The notes under the pieces: model-generated
Told to the model about the DNA's origin: nothing
The model's database searches: none
What the model saw: the letters and a program-made list of their open reading frames with translations, nothing else
Made by a program: the position numbers and the translations under genes
Part shown: one piece after another, positions 55,612 to 63,600 of the stretch
How positions within the stretch are numbered: the first letter of the stretch is position 1
Layout: each line of letters opens with the position of its first letter
Assembly: GCA_012845835.1 (NCBI GenBank)
Contig: JABAKD010000025.1
Coordinates: forward strand, 4,109,819-4,173,818
Length of the DNA: 64,000 nucleotides
From: Undaria pinnatifida
Lineage: Eukaryota > Sar > Phaeophyceae > Laminariales > Alariaceae
Reading direction: 5' to 3'

Positions 55612-58600
55612 TTTGTTTATTTATTTATGTATTTATTTATGTATTTATTTATTATTTATTTATTTCGCTTTTATGTTCCAGCTTGTGGACAATTAAGCCG
55701 TGGTCGCAGGTGTCGTCGTCCTCCCTTCCCCCCCCCCGGTACGTGCCTTCGTTGTCATCGCGCAGAGGGTTGGTTCAGCATTCCTAACGCTCCGTCAATT
55801 TTTGCCGATGTTTGGGTATGGACCCACGGCTCTGCAAACAAACTAAAAGCAAAGAAAAAAAAACGCCTCCACACGCGTTTTGACGGCGCAGTAGTTCCAC
55901 GTCGGCGTAGATCGCGAAACCAAGAGCCGCCAAACTGCGGGGTATAGGGCCATTCGTGCGAGTGGATTTTTTTTCAAGCGCTGAAAAAATGCATCCTAAA
56001 AGCAACAGCCCAAACACCGACGCAACCTTGGCCAGGAGCCCCCCCCCCCGTCAAGCCGATTGTGTTGGAGGTTGGGCCGAAAAATGCCTCCCTCGGCGGT
56101 GAACGCTTTTTTTAGTCCCGAGCTCTTCCGATGAAAGCACGTCCCTCTTCACGTTAGACCCTGTTTACCGCCAGTAGGGACAGCTCGCGCTGTCGCTGCC
56201 GCGGGAACCGAAGGATACGCCGGCTAGCACCGGATTGCGAATGCAATTGAGTTGAAATCGTGCACACGACGTGAAAAAAATGAAAATACTACGTGGGAGT
56301 GTGATGAGCTCAAGCTTTATTATTCGTTGGTTTTCCCCCCCATCCGCTGGAGGATAATCATGTTGAAAGAAAAAGTTGCTACGACCGTCGCAAAAGTTGT
56401 CTTGCTCTGCGAAAACGAAACGGCGCAGGACCGTCGCGGCATCGGGGGGTCTTGAGGGTGGACACGGGAGTGAGAGACGGGGAAACCTCAACGCTAACCC
56501 TAAGTTCCATACCTAACCTCAATATGCTTTTACCCCTAAGAGACGCTTTCGATCACCTTGGAATGACGTCTTCCTCTTGGACGACACCTTCGCAGGACCG
56601 TCGCGGCATGGAGGGCGCCCTGCGAGGAGACAAAGGAGTGAAAGAAGAGAAAGAGCTGTCGACGCTCGAGTACTTCCGTCGCGCCCTCGGGTTGGCCCGA
56701 CCTCACTGGCCGTTCTTCGTCATGGCATTCGCGTGTCTGGCGCTGTCAAACACTGCTAAAATCGCGCTGCCGAACTTTCAAGGAGGCATCTTGGACAAGT
56801 GAGTACTACTGTAATAAAACTACCGTGCGCGCTCTGATAATACCGCCAAAAACGTCGTTCACTAATTTCGAGCGGTTTGTCTCCGAAAAACGCACGTGCA
56901 TTTCTAATAGCCTTTATTAAGTTACACTAACTTCAATGTGCGACACCACCCAAGAAAATGTCGTTAAATGAGCGCTAACTGCTGTGCACGGAAACCACTC
57001 TTCAGGCCCATGTACGGCGATGAAACAAGGTGTAAACGCGTCCTTATCGTGGTGCGAGCATGCAGCACACGGCAGTGCAAGCTTGGCGCGTGTCGGCGAG
57101 GCACTTTCATTGGAGTTCGACTGTAAAATATCGTCACCACCTAGTCCAGCAGCCCGGGTTGCTTTGGTATTGAAGGATGATGCAATCGTCATTTTTTGTC
57201 GTCATTTTTTTTCCATATTATAATCAAGATAGAATCAAGACCACCCGAAAGGGTTTAAGAAGCTGGTTCTTATTTTGCGACAGGCTCAAGTTCTTGTCCG
57301 AGGCAAGGGCGTGTCCCACGCAAATATGGATATCCACAGAAATACTTCATATGTTGTATTTTCCATTCTAAACAGCGCCAAGATGTTGCCTGGTACTACT
57401 GCCGAAGTTTTTTAATTTCTTACTTTTTCTTTGAAGGGTCCTGAACAGCAGCGAGAGCGGCTTCAAGCGTGACATCATACTGTACATTATCCTGTCGGCA
57501 ATCGCCATGTGCCGTTGTTACCATCGGCTTTTGACTGTTTCGTTTGTTTGTTTTTGCCAAGGGTCGTGAACGGCGACGAAAGCGACTCCAAGCGTTACAT
57601 CGTTTGCTGTTGTTGTTGTTCTCACATGAACTCGCATAATCAAGTCCGTGGTTACAGGACATGCCCCAGTCACTCTGGAGCTGAGGAATACCCCAGGGAA
57701 AAGCACAAACAAACCAAAGGTGGTACACGCATATATCACAGCTGACGCAATTCATGCCTCCACCAGAAACATATAAAAGTGAAATCGGGAGTCAGTCTAC
57801 GATGTTCCAGGTCCATACTGGTGCATACGTCTCACTACTCGCGCCTGAAAAAAACGGCTATATCGCTTGCCACCCAAGAAAGACTACCACGTATATATTG
57901 CACGTAGTACCTATCACTAGGCATACGCACGACAGGCGTAAGTCAACTGGAAAAAAGAAACAAAGAAAAGAAAAGAACATGAGGAAAGGAAAGAAAAGAC
58001 AAGAAAGCGAAAAACGAAAAAGGAAAGGAAAGAAAAGAAAAGGCAAGAAAAGCCAGAAAAGACCAAGACAAGAAGAGGAAGCAAGGAAAGGAAAGGAGAA
58101 AGAAATGTCATACTAGCAGACCCTGGGAACTGACTAAAGACGGCATTGAGCTCATATAGGGTATCAAGTGCATCATCAATGGCACTGGGGAGAGAACACA
58201 ACGTGGCGAAGAAGTCAGGGCGGTCTTACGCTGTCTTGTGACGGCCATTGGAAGGCCTACAAATTTCAAGACGATTATGGCCAGACCCAGACTTCAGTCT
58301 CTTGGGCATGACGCCCCCCTACCCTCCCCCCCCTTCCCCCCTTCCCCCCTCCCCCTCTCCCCCCTCCCCCCCCCCCCCCACCCCCCCTCCCCCCCTCCGC
58401 CCTCCCCCCCTCCCCCCTCCCCCCGGCCGCTTAGAGATGCCGACGGTGGATGACGGTGCCGCAGCCTTTGCGCGTCGCTCTGCAGCTTTGCGTCTCTCCG
58501 TTTCATGCCGATTCCGCATGAACAACTCGGCTCCCTCCTGTACTCGTCGAAACCATCTGCCGGCCTTCTGAGCAGCCGTTCGCCACCCTTCGAAGTTCAT

Positions 58601-61591
58601 TCCAAAGACCTACATATCCTCCTTCAGATGAGCCATCCGGACCTTCTCTTGCCCCCCTGAGTAGCCCTTACCCCCAACAAGCTCCCCGAACATCTTTGTC
58701 ATGCTGTCGGTGATTCCCTCATCTCGTTGTCATGACATCTCCAACGGTTTTGGTTTCTTTTTTTCTCGAAGGGTCGTAAACGGCGACGAGAGCGGCTTCA
58801 AGGAATACATCGTGCTGTATGTCATCCTCTCGGCTATCACCGGCACCATCGGAAGCATGCAGCGCCTGTGCTTCCGCCTGGCCGGCGTTCGGATGTCGAT
58901 TGGGGCGAGGAACAAGCTCTTTAAAGGCGTCATATCGCAGGTATGTGTTATGTGAGCTGGTCCAGCTGTAGTACAGACAGTAACTTTCGCGTACTAGTAG
59001 TTCACGTGTTCGCCGTAATTTAATAGAGTATTCCAAGTGCGTCAGCTGTGAAGTGGACTGATTGAGTGGTCGATACTCAAAATCGCATGCTGCATCATAC
59101 GTCGGCCGCATGTGTTCCATATTTTTTTCACGTTTCCCAAAAATATGTTCCAACAACAACATTTTTGCGTCAGCTGTAAAATCGATCGAAGGAGTAGTCG
59201 ACACCCAGTTTTTCCTTTTTTTTTATTATTAACTTCGCGTGAAGGATACAGGCCCGGTGACTCATTTTGTAAGCATGACGAGTAGCGCTCCAAATTTAGC
59301 AGATGCGTTCCTGTGCCTGCGTCGCATTTGCAGGCATAAGAAAAGTTGGAATCCATTGTGTTACCATCGAGAAATTTGCAAGAGCAAGATCAGCACGAGG
59401 AATCTCTGCGACAACTTGCGGTGGGATGTTCGCAAAGGGGGGGGGGGAAACGATGGAACTGAACACCCGTCTTGTGGGGAAATGACTGCGCGTGTTGCGG
59501 TACTATCAGAGTCGCTAGGTAACGTTTTGCCCCCAGCACAGAGGAACGAGATCTGAAAAATAAAGAAAAGATGCGTGCTTGAGATAGAGGCGAACCACTT
59601 TTTTTTACGGGATTCCTCGTTGTAGGAGCTTAAGGCACGTCTGCCTTAACCCCAAAATATGATTTTGAAGGAAAAAAGAAACTGCTGTCGGATGAAAAAT
59701 CCCATGGCCTAGGTAGGTGTTATGTTGAAAAACCAATTTGTTGGAATTCAGACGATTTTGGGTTGAGTAGCCCCGTCTTTCGGAAACGTTTCAGCCAAAA
59801 AGAGGTATACCTTAATACGTCTATCGTAGCACGTGCCAACATTAAGATGCAATGCCTCGAAAGATGGAAAAAAAATGCCACAGGCTGGTTGGTTCACGTG
59901 AAGAAACAATGCCAAACATTTCGGGCCCCGGCTATGGTGCAAAAACGTCACGAGTTTTGTTTTACGAATCAGACCGAAATATCGTATTTTAGAAAGCGGC
60001 GTTTTTTTCTTTCTTTCTTTCTGATTGTTGTTTTTGCGTCGGATGTTTATTCGTGGAGTTTTTTCATACCAGGTATGTGCTTTTTTTTTCTTTAGGGCAC
60101 CAAAATTCTCGCAAAAGATATGCTTTAATTTCAAGCACTCCAGTCTTCGGACCTTTTTTTGGCAAGGACACGTAACACACCTGTGCGAAGTTTTCGGGTT
60201 TAATTCGCAAAAAAACGGCGTGGAGAATTTGGAGTTTAATACGAAACACTGATACTTGTACCTGATATCTGGTATAGTCGGTCGCCCCGGTGGCGTATCG
60301 GGTTATCTTCGAGCCTGGTATAGGTCCGTTTCGTGAGTTCGAGCCCCGGCGAGTGCATACTCATATAAATTTGTTGGGACTTTTACAAAATGACTTGCGG
60401 AAAGCGCGAGAGCGTGAGTTAGCAACACTCGATGAAAAATCGACGAGCAGTGGGGTTGCTGAACCCTATGCGCGATAAAAATTGAAGGCAAGAACCGGGG
60501 GGGAGAAGGGACGACACCTGTGACCACGGCTGGTCCAGACGCTGGAAAGTATAAGTGTGCGAAAAAAAAATAAATAAGTTTACTATAATATATTATATAA
60601 AGCCTTGAAATCACTTGTTTTCGTTACAAAATCTATTTCGGCAAATCGTCGTACTCTGAATCGATACAACTCTGTCAGATCTTCGAACATTTGTGCCAAG
60701 CTTCCTACAACTATGTCTTGAAGTGCTTAACGCCGGCTGGTTAAGAACAAAAAAATACTAATGTGCCGATATTTTGGGACAATACAGTTAAAACCGTGAG
60801 AATTCGATTTCAATCGAAGAACCAAAAAAAAACTCGATGTTTAAGCCAAGATCAACACCTAGCACCGTACAAAATGCTTGACTATTTCGGAATGCCTAGA
60901 CTAGAGGAGATAAGCGGGAAGCCTCTCATGGGCTTTATTCTGGCTCGGGGAAAAAACAAGGGGGACGAAAGCCGTTTTAAAACAAAAAAACTCGGCGAGG
61001 CGAAACCGATTTGTTTTTTGCCGTAGTCAACACGTTTTCGATCGTAAATTGTGCCCAAACCAGCACTGCTTGAAATCTGACCATGTGTGTGATGTTTTCC
61101 CCGTTCTCATAGCCGTGAGTATGATACCAACCACGTGGCGTTCGGGTTGATAATTGATGAACGGTTAGCCGGGCTCAATTTTTTTTTCACTTTCGATGTG
61201 AACCGGCATATAACAGTGGCAGTCAAGACATGATTTGCCCGTTTCGTAATGTAGAGGAGGGAAAAACTCCTTTCAATATAATGAAAAAAAATGGGAATAA
61301 AACGCTCGACGGAGCGCTGGCAGGGGCGCACACGAGTAGCTGTGGGGGAATATCATTTTCCCGTCGCGCGGCTCACGTGCGCCCTGAAATACTCTTTTGA
61401 TGTCGCTTGCTGGAGTAGCTGTTGGGGAATCTCATTTTCCGTCGCGCGGCTCGCGTGCGCCCTGAATACTCTTTTGATGCCGCCGCTTGCTCTTTGTCTC
61501 CTGCTGCTGGGTTTGCCAGGATATGGCGTTTTTCGAGGGCACCACTTCTGGGAAGCTGACCTCGCGTCTGTCGAGCGACGTCAACGCCATG
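47456..61591 (+). CDS. ABCB/TAP-type ABC transporter, N-terminal part (exons 1-8), incomplete at right edge
   Basis: Eight exons join with consistent phase (0,2,0,2,0,2,0,0) to 1536 nt, 512 residues. Residues 1-320 hold about four membrane segments (about 27-50, 79-100, 249-263, 282-303) with a charged Glu/Lys-rich linker around 210-248. Residues 332-360 form a six-Cys zinc-binding module (C-X2-C-X13-C-X2-C-X4-C-X2-C). From 365 the ABC transmembrane domain starts, ending in a stretch diagnostic of ABCB/TAP half-transporters (QDMAFFEGTTSGKLTSRLSS). Known members move peptides or other substrates across internal membranes as dimers; the substrate here is unknown. The remaining TMD and ATPase domain should lie beyond 64000; intron 8 is at least 2.4 kb. 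Exons 1-4 are assigned by splice phase and coding quality, 5-8 also by family similarity. Confidence 0.85.
47849..47894 (+). pseudogene. Degenerate copy of exon 1 3' end (copy b)
   Basis: CGTGGTAGCCCTC...GAGCACACGTGGGAAGGTCAG aligns with the last 46 bp of exon 1. There is a stop in the exon frame and the donor GT is lost. Confidence 0.65.
48033..48105 (+). pseudogene. Degenerate copy of exon 1 3' end (copy c)
   Basis: Translates to VHYWEPGLWRSS...GHTWGG against VHDWEPGSWWPS...EHMWGG in exon 1, about 13 of 21 residues identical by eye. No donor GT follows. Confidence 0.75.
48690..48735 (+). pseudogene. Exon 2 copy a
   Basis: GATGGCGCTGATATTATCCTT corresponds to the ADIIL part of exon 2. The frame is lost after TTTGTCGAGACC. 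Confidence 0.6.
48784..48815 (+). pseudogene. Exon 2 copy b, truncated
   Basis: GCGCCAG|AGCTTCTTGAGAG keeps the acceptor; similarity ends after about 15 bp of exon. Confidence 0.55.
48870..48962 (+). pseudogene. Exon 2 copy c, open frame preserved
   Basis: After AG at 48868-48869 it reads FLEDSADVILLVMERLSVLP and on to AATKG; exon 2 has FSKDSADIILMVMARLSVLP and AATNG. About 22 of 30 residues are identical and most changes are conservative. No donor in the right phase follows, so normal inclusion looks impossible unless a cryptic donor is used. Confidence 0.75.
49030..49056 (+). pseudogene. Exon 2 copy d, truncated
   Basis: GAGATCTTCTCGAGACCCATC resembles the exon start; no splice site is retained. 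Confidence 0.45.
49128..49375 (+). CDS. ABC transporter exon 2 (residues 72-153 plus split codon)
   Basis: Acceptor TTTTACGTCAG; donor CGCCA|GTGAGA, phase 2. A membrane-like segment (IILMVMARLSVLPLIALMAA) is followed by a Pro/Ala/Gly/Asn-rich loop and a basic Cys-containing end (RRACCFFCR). The phase fits both exon 1 (0) and exon 3 (2). Confidence 0.75.
49585..49712 (+). repeat. Family H repeat in intron 2
   Basis: TTCATGCGACTCGCCGAACA and GGTGAAAACTCGACGCGCTC match 18250-18462. Confidence 0.65.
50018..50150. repeat. 17-bp minisatellite in intron 2
   Basis: About eight near-perfect copies of GCTGCGTGTCGCCCTGA. Confidence 0.95.
50846..50945 (+). repeat. Family H repeat before exon 3
   Basis: GACGAAAACCCGACGTGCTC and GAAATGAGTACACCCC; its C-rich end merges with the 3' splice tract of exon 3. 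Confidence 0.6.
50980..51307 (+). CDS. ABC transporter exon 3 (residues 154-263)
   Basis: Acceptor CCCCGTATCAG after a C-rich tract; donor ATGCAG|GTTAGT. It encodes a hydrophilic, acidic region (AGHCNDENDDDAMRCMEGVS), then a Glu/Lys/Ala coiled-coil-like stretch (KEEEAKQKEAEKAMEAAKTL) and the start of a membrane segment (SAFLVLLFAVSTAMQ). Confidence 0.75.
51837..52009 (+). CDS. ABC transporter exon 4 (residues 264-320 plus split codon)
   Basis: Acceptor GTACATAAG behind a C run; donor CACACAG|GTGGGC, phase 2. It encodes a membrane segment (ILMGLGVVWLNGIVWALTQL) followed by VAEVTREEGCLEPAIHPH. A partial copy of its 3' end is at 52361-52399. Confidence 0.75.
52361..52399 (+). pseudogene. Degenerate copy of exon 4 3' end with donor
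   Basis: GGTTGCCTCGAACCTGCTCT...CCCTCACAG|GTAGAG aligns with GGCTGCCTCGAACCCGCCAT...CCACACAG|GTGGGC. The exon frame has a TAG just upstream, but the 5' splice site is kept. Confidence 0.75.
52540..52858. mobile_element. Possible TIR element in intron 4
   Basis: An imperfect inverted repeat: left GGGGAAATGTGGTCAAGAGA, right complement CGGGAAATGGTCAAAAGGGA. Just inside the left end is a perfect palindrome G9-TATA-C9 (52587-52608); near the right end GGGGGGTATATCCCCC is similar. Confidence 0.45.
52859..53330. other. AT-rich part of intron 4
   Basis: No repeat or coding signal recognised. Confidence 0.4.
53331..53505 (-). mobile_element. SINE family A, diverged fragment
   Basis: TTCTGGACAAGCCGTGGCCA and ATCGCGCGTAGGGTTCAGCG match the SINE A body; the head is missing. 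Confidence 0.65.
53566..53842. repeat. About 59-bp minisatellite, 5 units
   Basis: Units of GTCGAGGAGGACAAAAGCAA, CCGTAACTTGGTGTTGATTA and an AT-rich part, ending 85 bp before exon 5. Confidence 0.95.
53928..54057 (+). CDS. ABC transporter exon 5, zinc-binding module (residues 321-364)
   Basis: Acceptor GGCGGCAG; donor AAGAAG|GTGCAT. Cys at residues 332, 335, 349, 352, 357 and 360 give C-X2-C-X13-C-X2-C-X4-C-X2-C, resembling the core of ZZ/DC1-type zinc fingers (HRCDVCQQRVKPKDGKAWRC). One self-contained exon carries the whole module, so it could have been gained by exon shuffling. Confidence 0.85.
54170..54900. repeat. About 130-bp minisatellite in intron 5
   Basis: Degenerate units carry CCACCACCAGCGGACAAAGA, AAACAAAATGCACCC and CCACGAAAGAACAA. 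The first unit has expanded into (CCCA)n at 54296-54341. Confidence 0.85.
54940..55095 (+). mobile_element. Family E retroposon with empty MITE site
   Basis: Contains GAGTTAAATCG at the point where the copy at 29948-30262 carries the TTAA MITE. Ends CCGGAGGATAAAATAAATAA. Confidence 0.8.
55271..55672. repeat. (TTTA)n microsatellite, about 400 bp
   Basis: Nearly pure TTTA from about 55490 to 55660 with decayed flanks. Confidence 0.95.
55668..55835 (-). mobile_element. SINE family A, diverged fragment
   Basis: TGTTCCAGCTTGTGGACAAT onward matches the SINE A 3' half. The TTTA tract may have grown from its A-rich tail. Confidence 0.65.
56166..56358 (+). mobile_element. Family E retroposon, longest copy
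   Basis: GGACAGCTCGCGCTGTCGCT to CCCATCCGCTGGAGGATAAT. Confidence 0.75.
56429..56490 (+). pseudogene. Degenerate copy of exon 6 5' end with acceptor
   Basis: GCGCAG|GACCGTCGCGGCATC matches the exon 6 start (TCGCAG|GACCGTCGCGGCATG). The frame ends at TGA (56453-56455), yet similarity runs on through GGGAGTGAGAGA. Confidence 0.8.
56596..56798 (+). CDS. ABC transporter exon 6 (residues 365-431 plus split codon)
   Basis: Acceptor CCTTCGCAG; donor GGACAA|GTGAGT, phase 2. It encodes GDKGVKEEKELSTLEYFRRA, an amphipathic entry helix, and the first ABC transmembrane helix (FFVMAFACLALSNTAKIALP), then NFQGGILD, a typical N-terminal TMD of ABCB/TAP proteins. Confidence 0.9.
57437..57510 (+). pseudogene. 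Exon 7 copy a with acceptor
   Basis: CTTTGAAG|G then VLNSSESGFKRDIILYIILS; the real exon has VVNGDESGFKEYIVLYVILS. Open for 24 codons, then it diverges to intron-like sequence and lacks the C-terminal half of the exon. Confidence 0.85.
57562..57604 (+). pseudogene. Exon 7 copy b, cut by a retroelement
   Basis: TTGCCAAG|G then VVNGDESDSKRYIV, ending exactly where the (GTT)n end of the element at 57605-58740 begins. Confidence 0.85.
57605..58740 (-). mobile_element. Long (CAA)n-tailed element, most complete copy
   Basis: Read on minus: a start region with ATG at 58702 (MTKMFGELVGGKGYSGGQEK, stop after 30 codons); a coding-like frame from 58600 (MNFEGWRTAAQKAGRWFRRV; then KAAERRAKAAAP); a G-rich tract; a segment with CTGAAGTCTGGGTCTGGCCA; a T/C-rich tract; the body shared by many short copies; and the (CAA)n end at 57605-57622. 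Other copies share this 3' end and are cut at different 5' points, as in LINE-type retroposition. No reverse transcriptase is recognisable, so it may be non-autonomous. Confidence 0.75.
58319..58600 (-). CDS. Degraded ORF of the (CAA)n-tailed element
   Basis: A 93-codon frame; residues 1-60 are basic and helical (EGWRTAAQKAGRWFRRVQEG, ERRKAAERRAKAAA) and also recognisable, frameshifted, at 39128-39300. The rest is poly-Gly from the C/G tract. No family is recognised; conservation in two distant copies suggests a real element-encoded protein. Confidence 0.4.
   Translation of the reverse strand: MNFEGWRTAAQKAGRWFRRVQEGAELFMRNRHETERRKAAERRAKAAAPSSTVGISKRPGGGGRGGGRRGGGGVGGGGEGGEGEGGRGEGGGG
58772..58940 (+). 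CDS. ABC transporter exon 7 (residues 432-488)
   Basis: Acceptor TTCTCGAAG; donor TCGCAG|GTATGT. It encodes the second transmembrane helix region (YIVLYVILSAITGTIGSMQR) and RLCFRLAGVRMSIGARNKLF, matching the ABCB/TAP pattern of helix 2 leading into the first intracellular loop. Two upstream partial copies precede it. Confidence 0.92.
58941..60278. other. 5' part of intron 7
   Basis: G run at 59437-59446. Some short open frames; no supported exon. Confidence 0.45.
60279..60577 (+). mobile_element. SINE family A, full length, in intron 7
   Basis: A box GGTGGCGTATCGG; B box GAGTTCGAGCCCC; tail GCGAAAAAAAAATAAATAAG. Confidence 0.88.
60578..61333. other. Middle of intron 7
   Basis: No repeat or exon recognised; AT-rich. 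Confidence 0.4.
61334..61490. repeat. 79-bp tandem duplication before exon 8
   Basis: Two units of GAGTAGCTGT(G/T)GGGGAAT through GCGCCCTGAA and ACTCTTTTGATG; the second runs up to the 3' splice tract of exon 8. Confidence 0.9.
61520..61591 (+). CDS. ABC transporter exon 8 (residues 489-512)
   Basis: Acceptor GGGTTTGCCAG; donor GCCATG|GTAAGC. It encodes 24 residues, DMAFFEGTTSGKLTSRLSSD and VNAM, the conserved intracellular-loop motif of ABCB/TAP transporters. The next exon is not in the window. Confidence 0.92.
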
Positions 61592-61754
61592 GTAAGCTGT
61601 GCTCGTGACGACACCAGCCATTGCGGTGGGAGAAAAACAAAACATATTAAATGCTACATGTATGTACAAAATTAAAAAAATAATAATAATACAGTAATAG
61701 TAACAGGACCCCTCTCCCATAAAGTGAAGAAAAAACTCACCCACATTGTGTGCT

Positions 61755-61850
61755 ACAGGTACCAACAACGCAGCTTGCAAAGATGGTGAGTGTCGATCCT
61801 AAATTCGTCGGACCCGCAGCTGACGTCGCTACAGTAGTAGAATAATTTTA
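61755..61850 (+). mobile_element. Diverged family B fragment in intron 8
   Basis: Shares GTACCAACAACGCAGCTTGC and AATTCGTCG with 6338-6440. Confidence 0.5.
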
Positions 61851-61948
61851 TAAAATATCTCTCTCACGCTGGCGATGAAAAAATAGAAATGCGAAGTCTT
61901 TGGTCGGCTGTGAATTACGATGGCAATCAACAAAAATAATCAGGGATG

Positions 61949-62775
61949 TACATTACGCATTACGGGTAATTACGGGTAATGTGGATGGGCCGTGCGTAAT
62001 GTGGATATTCCGCGGTAATGTGCCGTATTCCTACGGTGCGGATGTACATTACGCATTACGGGTAATTACGGGTAATGTGGATGGGCCGTGCGTAATGTGG
62101 ATATTCCGCGGTAATGTGCCGTATTCCTACGGTGCGGATGTACATTACGCATTACGGGTAATTACGGGTAATGTGGATGGGCCGTGCGTAATGTGGATAT
62201 TCCGCGGTAATGTGGATATTCCGCGGTAATGTGGATATTCCGCGGTAATGTGGGTATTCCGCGGTAATGTGGATATTCCGCGGTAATGTGCTGTATTCCT
62301 ACGGTGCGTCTCTTGTGCTACTTGACTTGGTTTAGAAGGTTCAAGTTTGAAGCAGCTGGGTTGGTTGAGGTTTGATCGCTCCGAGTAAGGACATGAAGAA
62401 TGAATGGAGAATGAGCATGATCTTTTTTCTTTTTGACTTTTTCTGAAGTCTGTACTCTGCGCTATGTACCATACAACATACAACATACAACATGCTCTCC
62501 AACGGTTGCTGCAGGGCTGCAGCGTGGCGGTAGGGTATCATACATCAAACATACATACTACCAGACACCACATCTCGGCGAGAACGCGAAGCAAGAGAGC
62601 AAATGCTACGTACGGAACCCCTGGGTACAGGGTAACACAGCTATACATGGAACCCCCGGGGATGGGGGGCTTTTGTCCCCGCACGGTAGCCGTAATTACG
62701 CGTGCGTAATCTCAATCCCCGATTTGCCGTAATTACGGGTGCGTAATGTGTTCAATCTGAAGTTATGTACATCCT
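61949..62775. mobile_element. Repeat-filled element with inverted ends, intron 8
   Basis: Begins GGATGTACATTACG; ends in the complement GGATGTACATAAC. Left part: three 96-bp units (with TACGGGTAATTACGGGTAAT and TGTGGATATTCCGCGGTAAT), then about five 19-bp units GTGGATATTCCGCGGTAAT. Right part has CCGTAATTACGGGTGCGTAA in inverted sense. Probably a non-autonomous TIR element with expanded subterminal repeats. Confidence 0.65.
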
Positions 62776-63039
62776 AGAAAATAATCACCGCTGGGATTGA
62801 TTAAATTAATGCGGTTAGGAACAGGCAATAATCAATCACGAAGGCTAATTTATTAGTTGATTATGTTATTTGTAGACTAACTGTTAGTATGGCTTACTAG
62901 ACGCCATAGAAATAAAAGGTGTACTGTATGGGTTTTGGTAGAGTATACTAAAACGTGATACGTACGAAAATATACTGTAGAAGGATTTTCGTATGCCACG
63001 CTACGAAACACTTTTTTTTGCTTCTTTTTTTTCATCCCA
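62776..63039. other. AT-rich intron 8 sequence
   Basis: No feature recognised. Confidence 0.4.
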
Positions 63040-63356
63040 TGTGGTATCTTCGCATTACTCTCGCGCTCCTTCCCAGTAGTAGCTCAGATCCGGGGGCACA
63101 TAGCGGGCTCTCCCCCCCCCCCCCACTACGGTACGTGCCTTCGTTTCTATCTCGAGAAGAGTTCAGCATTTTCTTCCCTCGTCGACTGGCGTCGAATTGT
63201 ACCTACCCACGCTGCTAGGCGTTATCAGTAGTTGATCCTTTCTTTTTTTTGCATTTTTGCAAATAAAGTCAAAAGCTCACCACGGTGGGAATCGAATTCA
63301 AGGACCAACGCCAGAAGTGTTCGAGGGTAACCACTAGACCACCTGGGCGACCGGAA
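63040..63356 (-). mobile_element. tRNA-derived SINE family I, full copy
   Basis: On minus it begins near 63355 with GGTCGCCCAGGTGGTCTAGT (A box), then B box AATTCGATTCCCACC near 63290. Confidence 0.75.
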
Positions 63357-63382
63357 CACACGAAACACTGTGCAAACAAAAT

Positions 63383-63451
63383 AATCAATTGTATGATAAT
63401 TGATTAATCAATTGTATGATAATTGATTAATCAATTGCATGATAATTGATT
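63383..63451. repeat. 23-bp palindromic tandem repeat x3
   Basis: Each unit is AATCAATT-GTATGAT-AATTGATT, a perfect 8-bp stem with a 7-nt centre. Confidence 0.9.
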
Positions 63452-63474
63452 GAAGACTCGTTCCGCGGCAAGGA

Positions 63475-63600
63475 TTGCAGCAGATTTTAACAAGTTTCTG
63501 AGATCGTGACACGAGGAGCTGAATATCTCACCCAAAGCATTACGTCGAAGACACTCTTTGGCGCGATCCGACCAACACTTGCTTGCGCCATTCCTAAGAC
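63475..63600 (-). repeat. Dispersed repeat family G, copy 2
   Basis: Matches 44860-44985. The minus-strand translation contains SVGRIAPKSVFDVMLWV. Confidence 0.55.

Noticed and set aside
55433-55696. Ile/Tyr/Leu-Phe repeat protein
   Set aside because: Translation of a (TTTA)n microsatellite.
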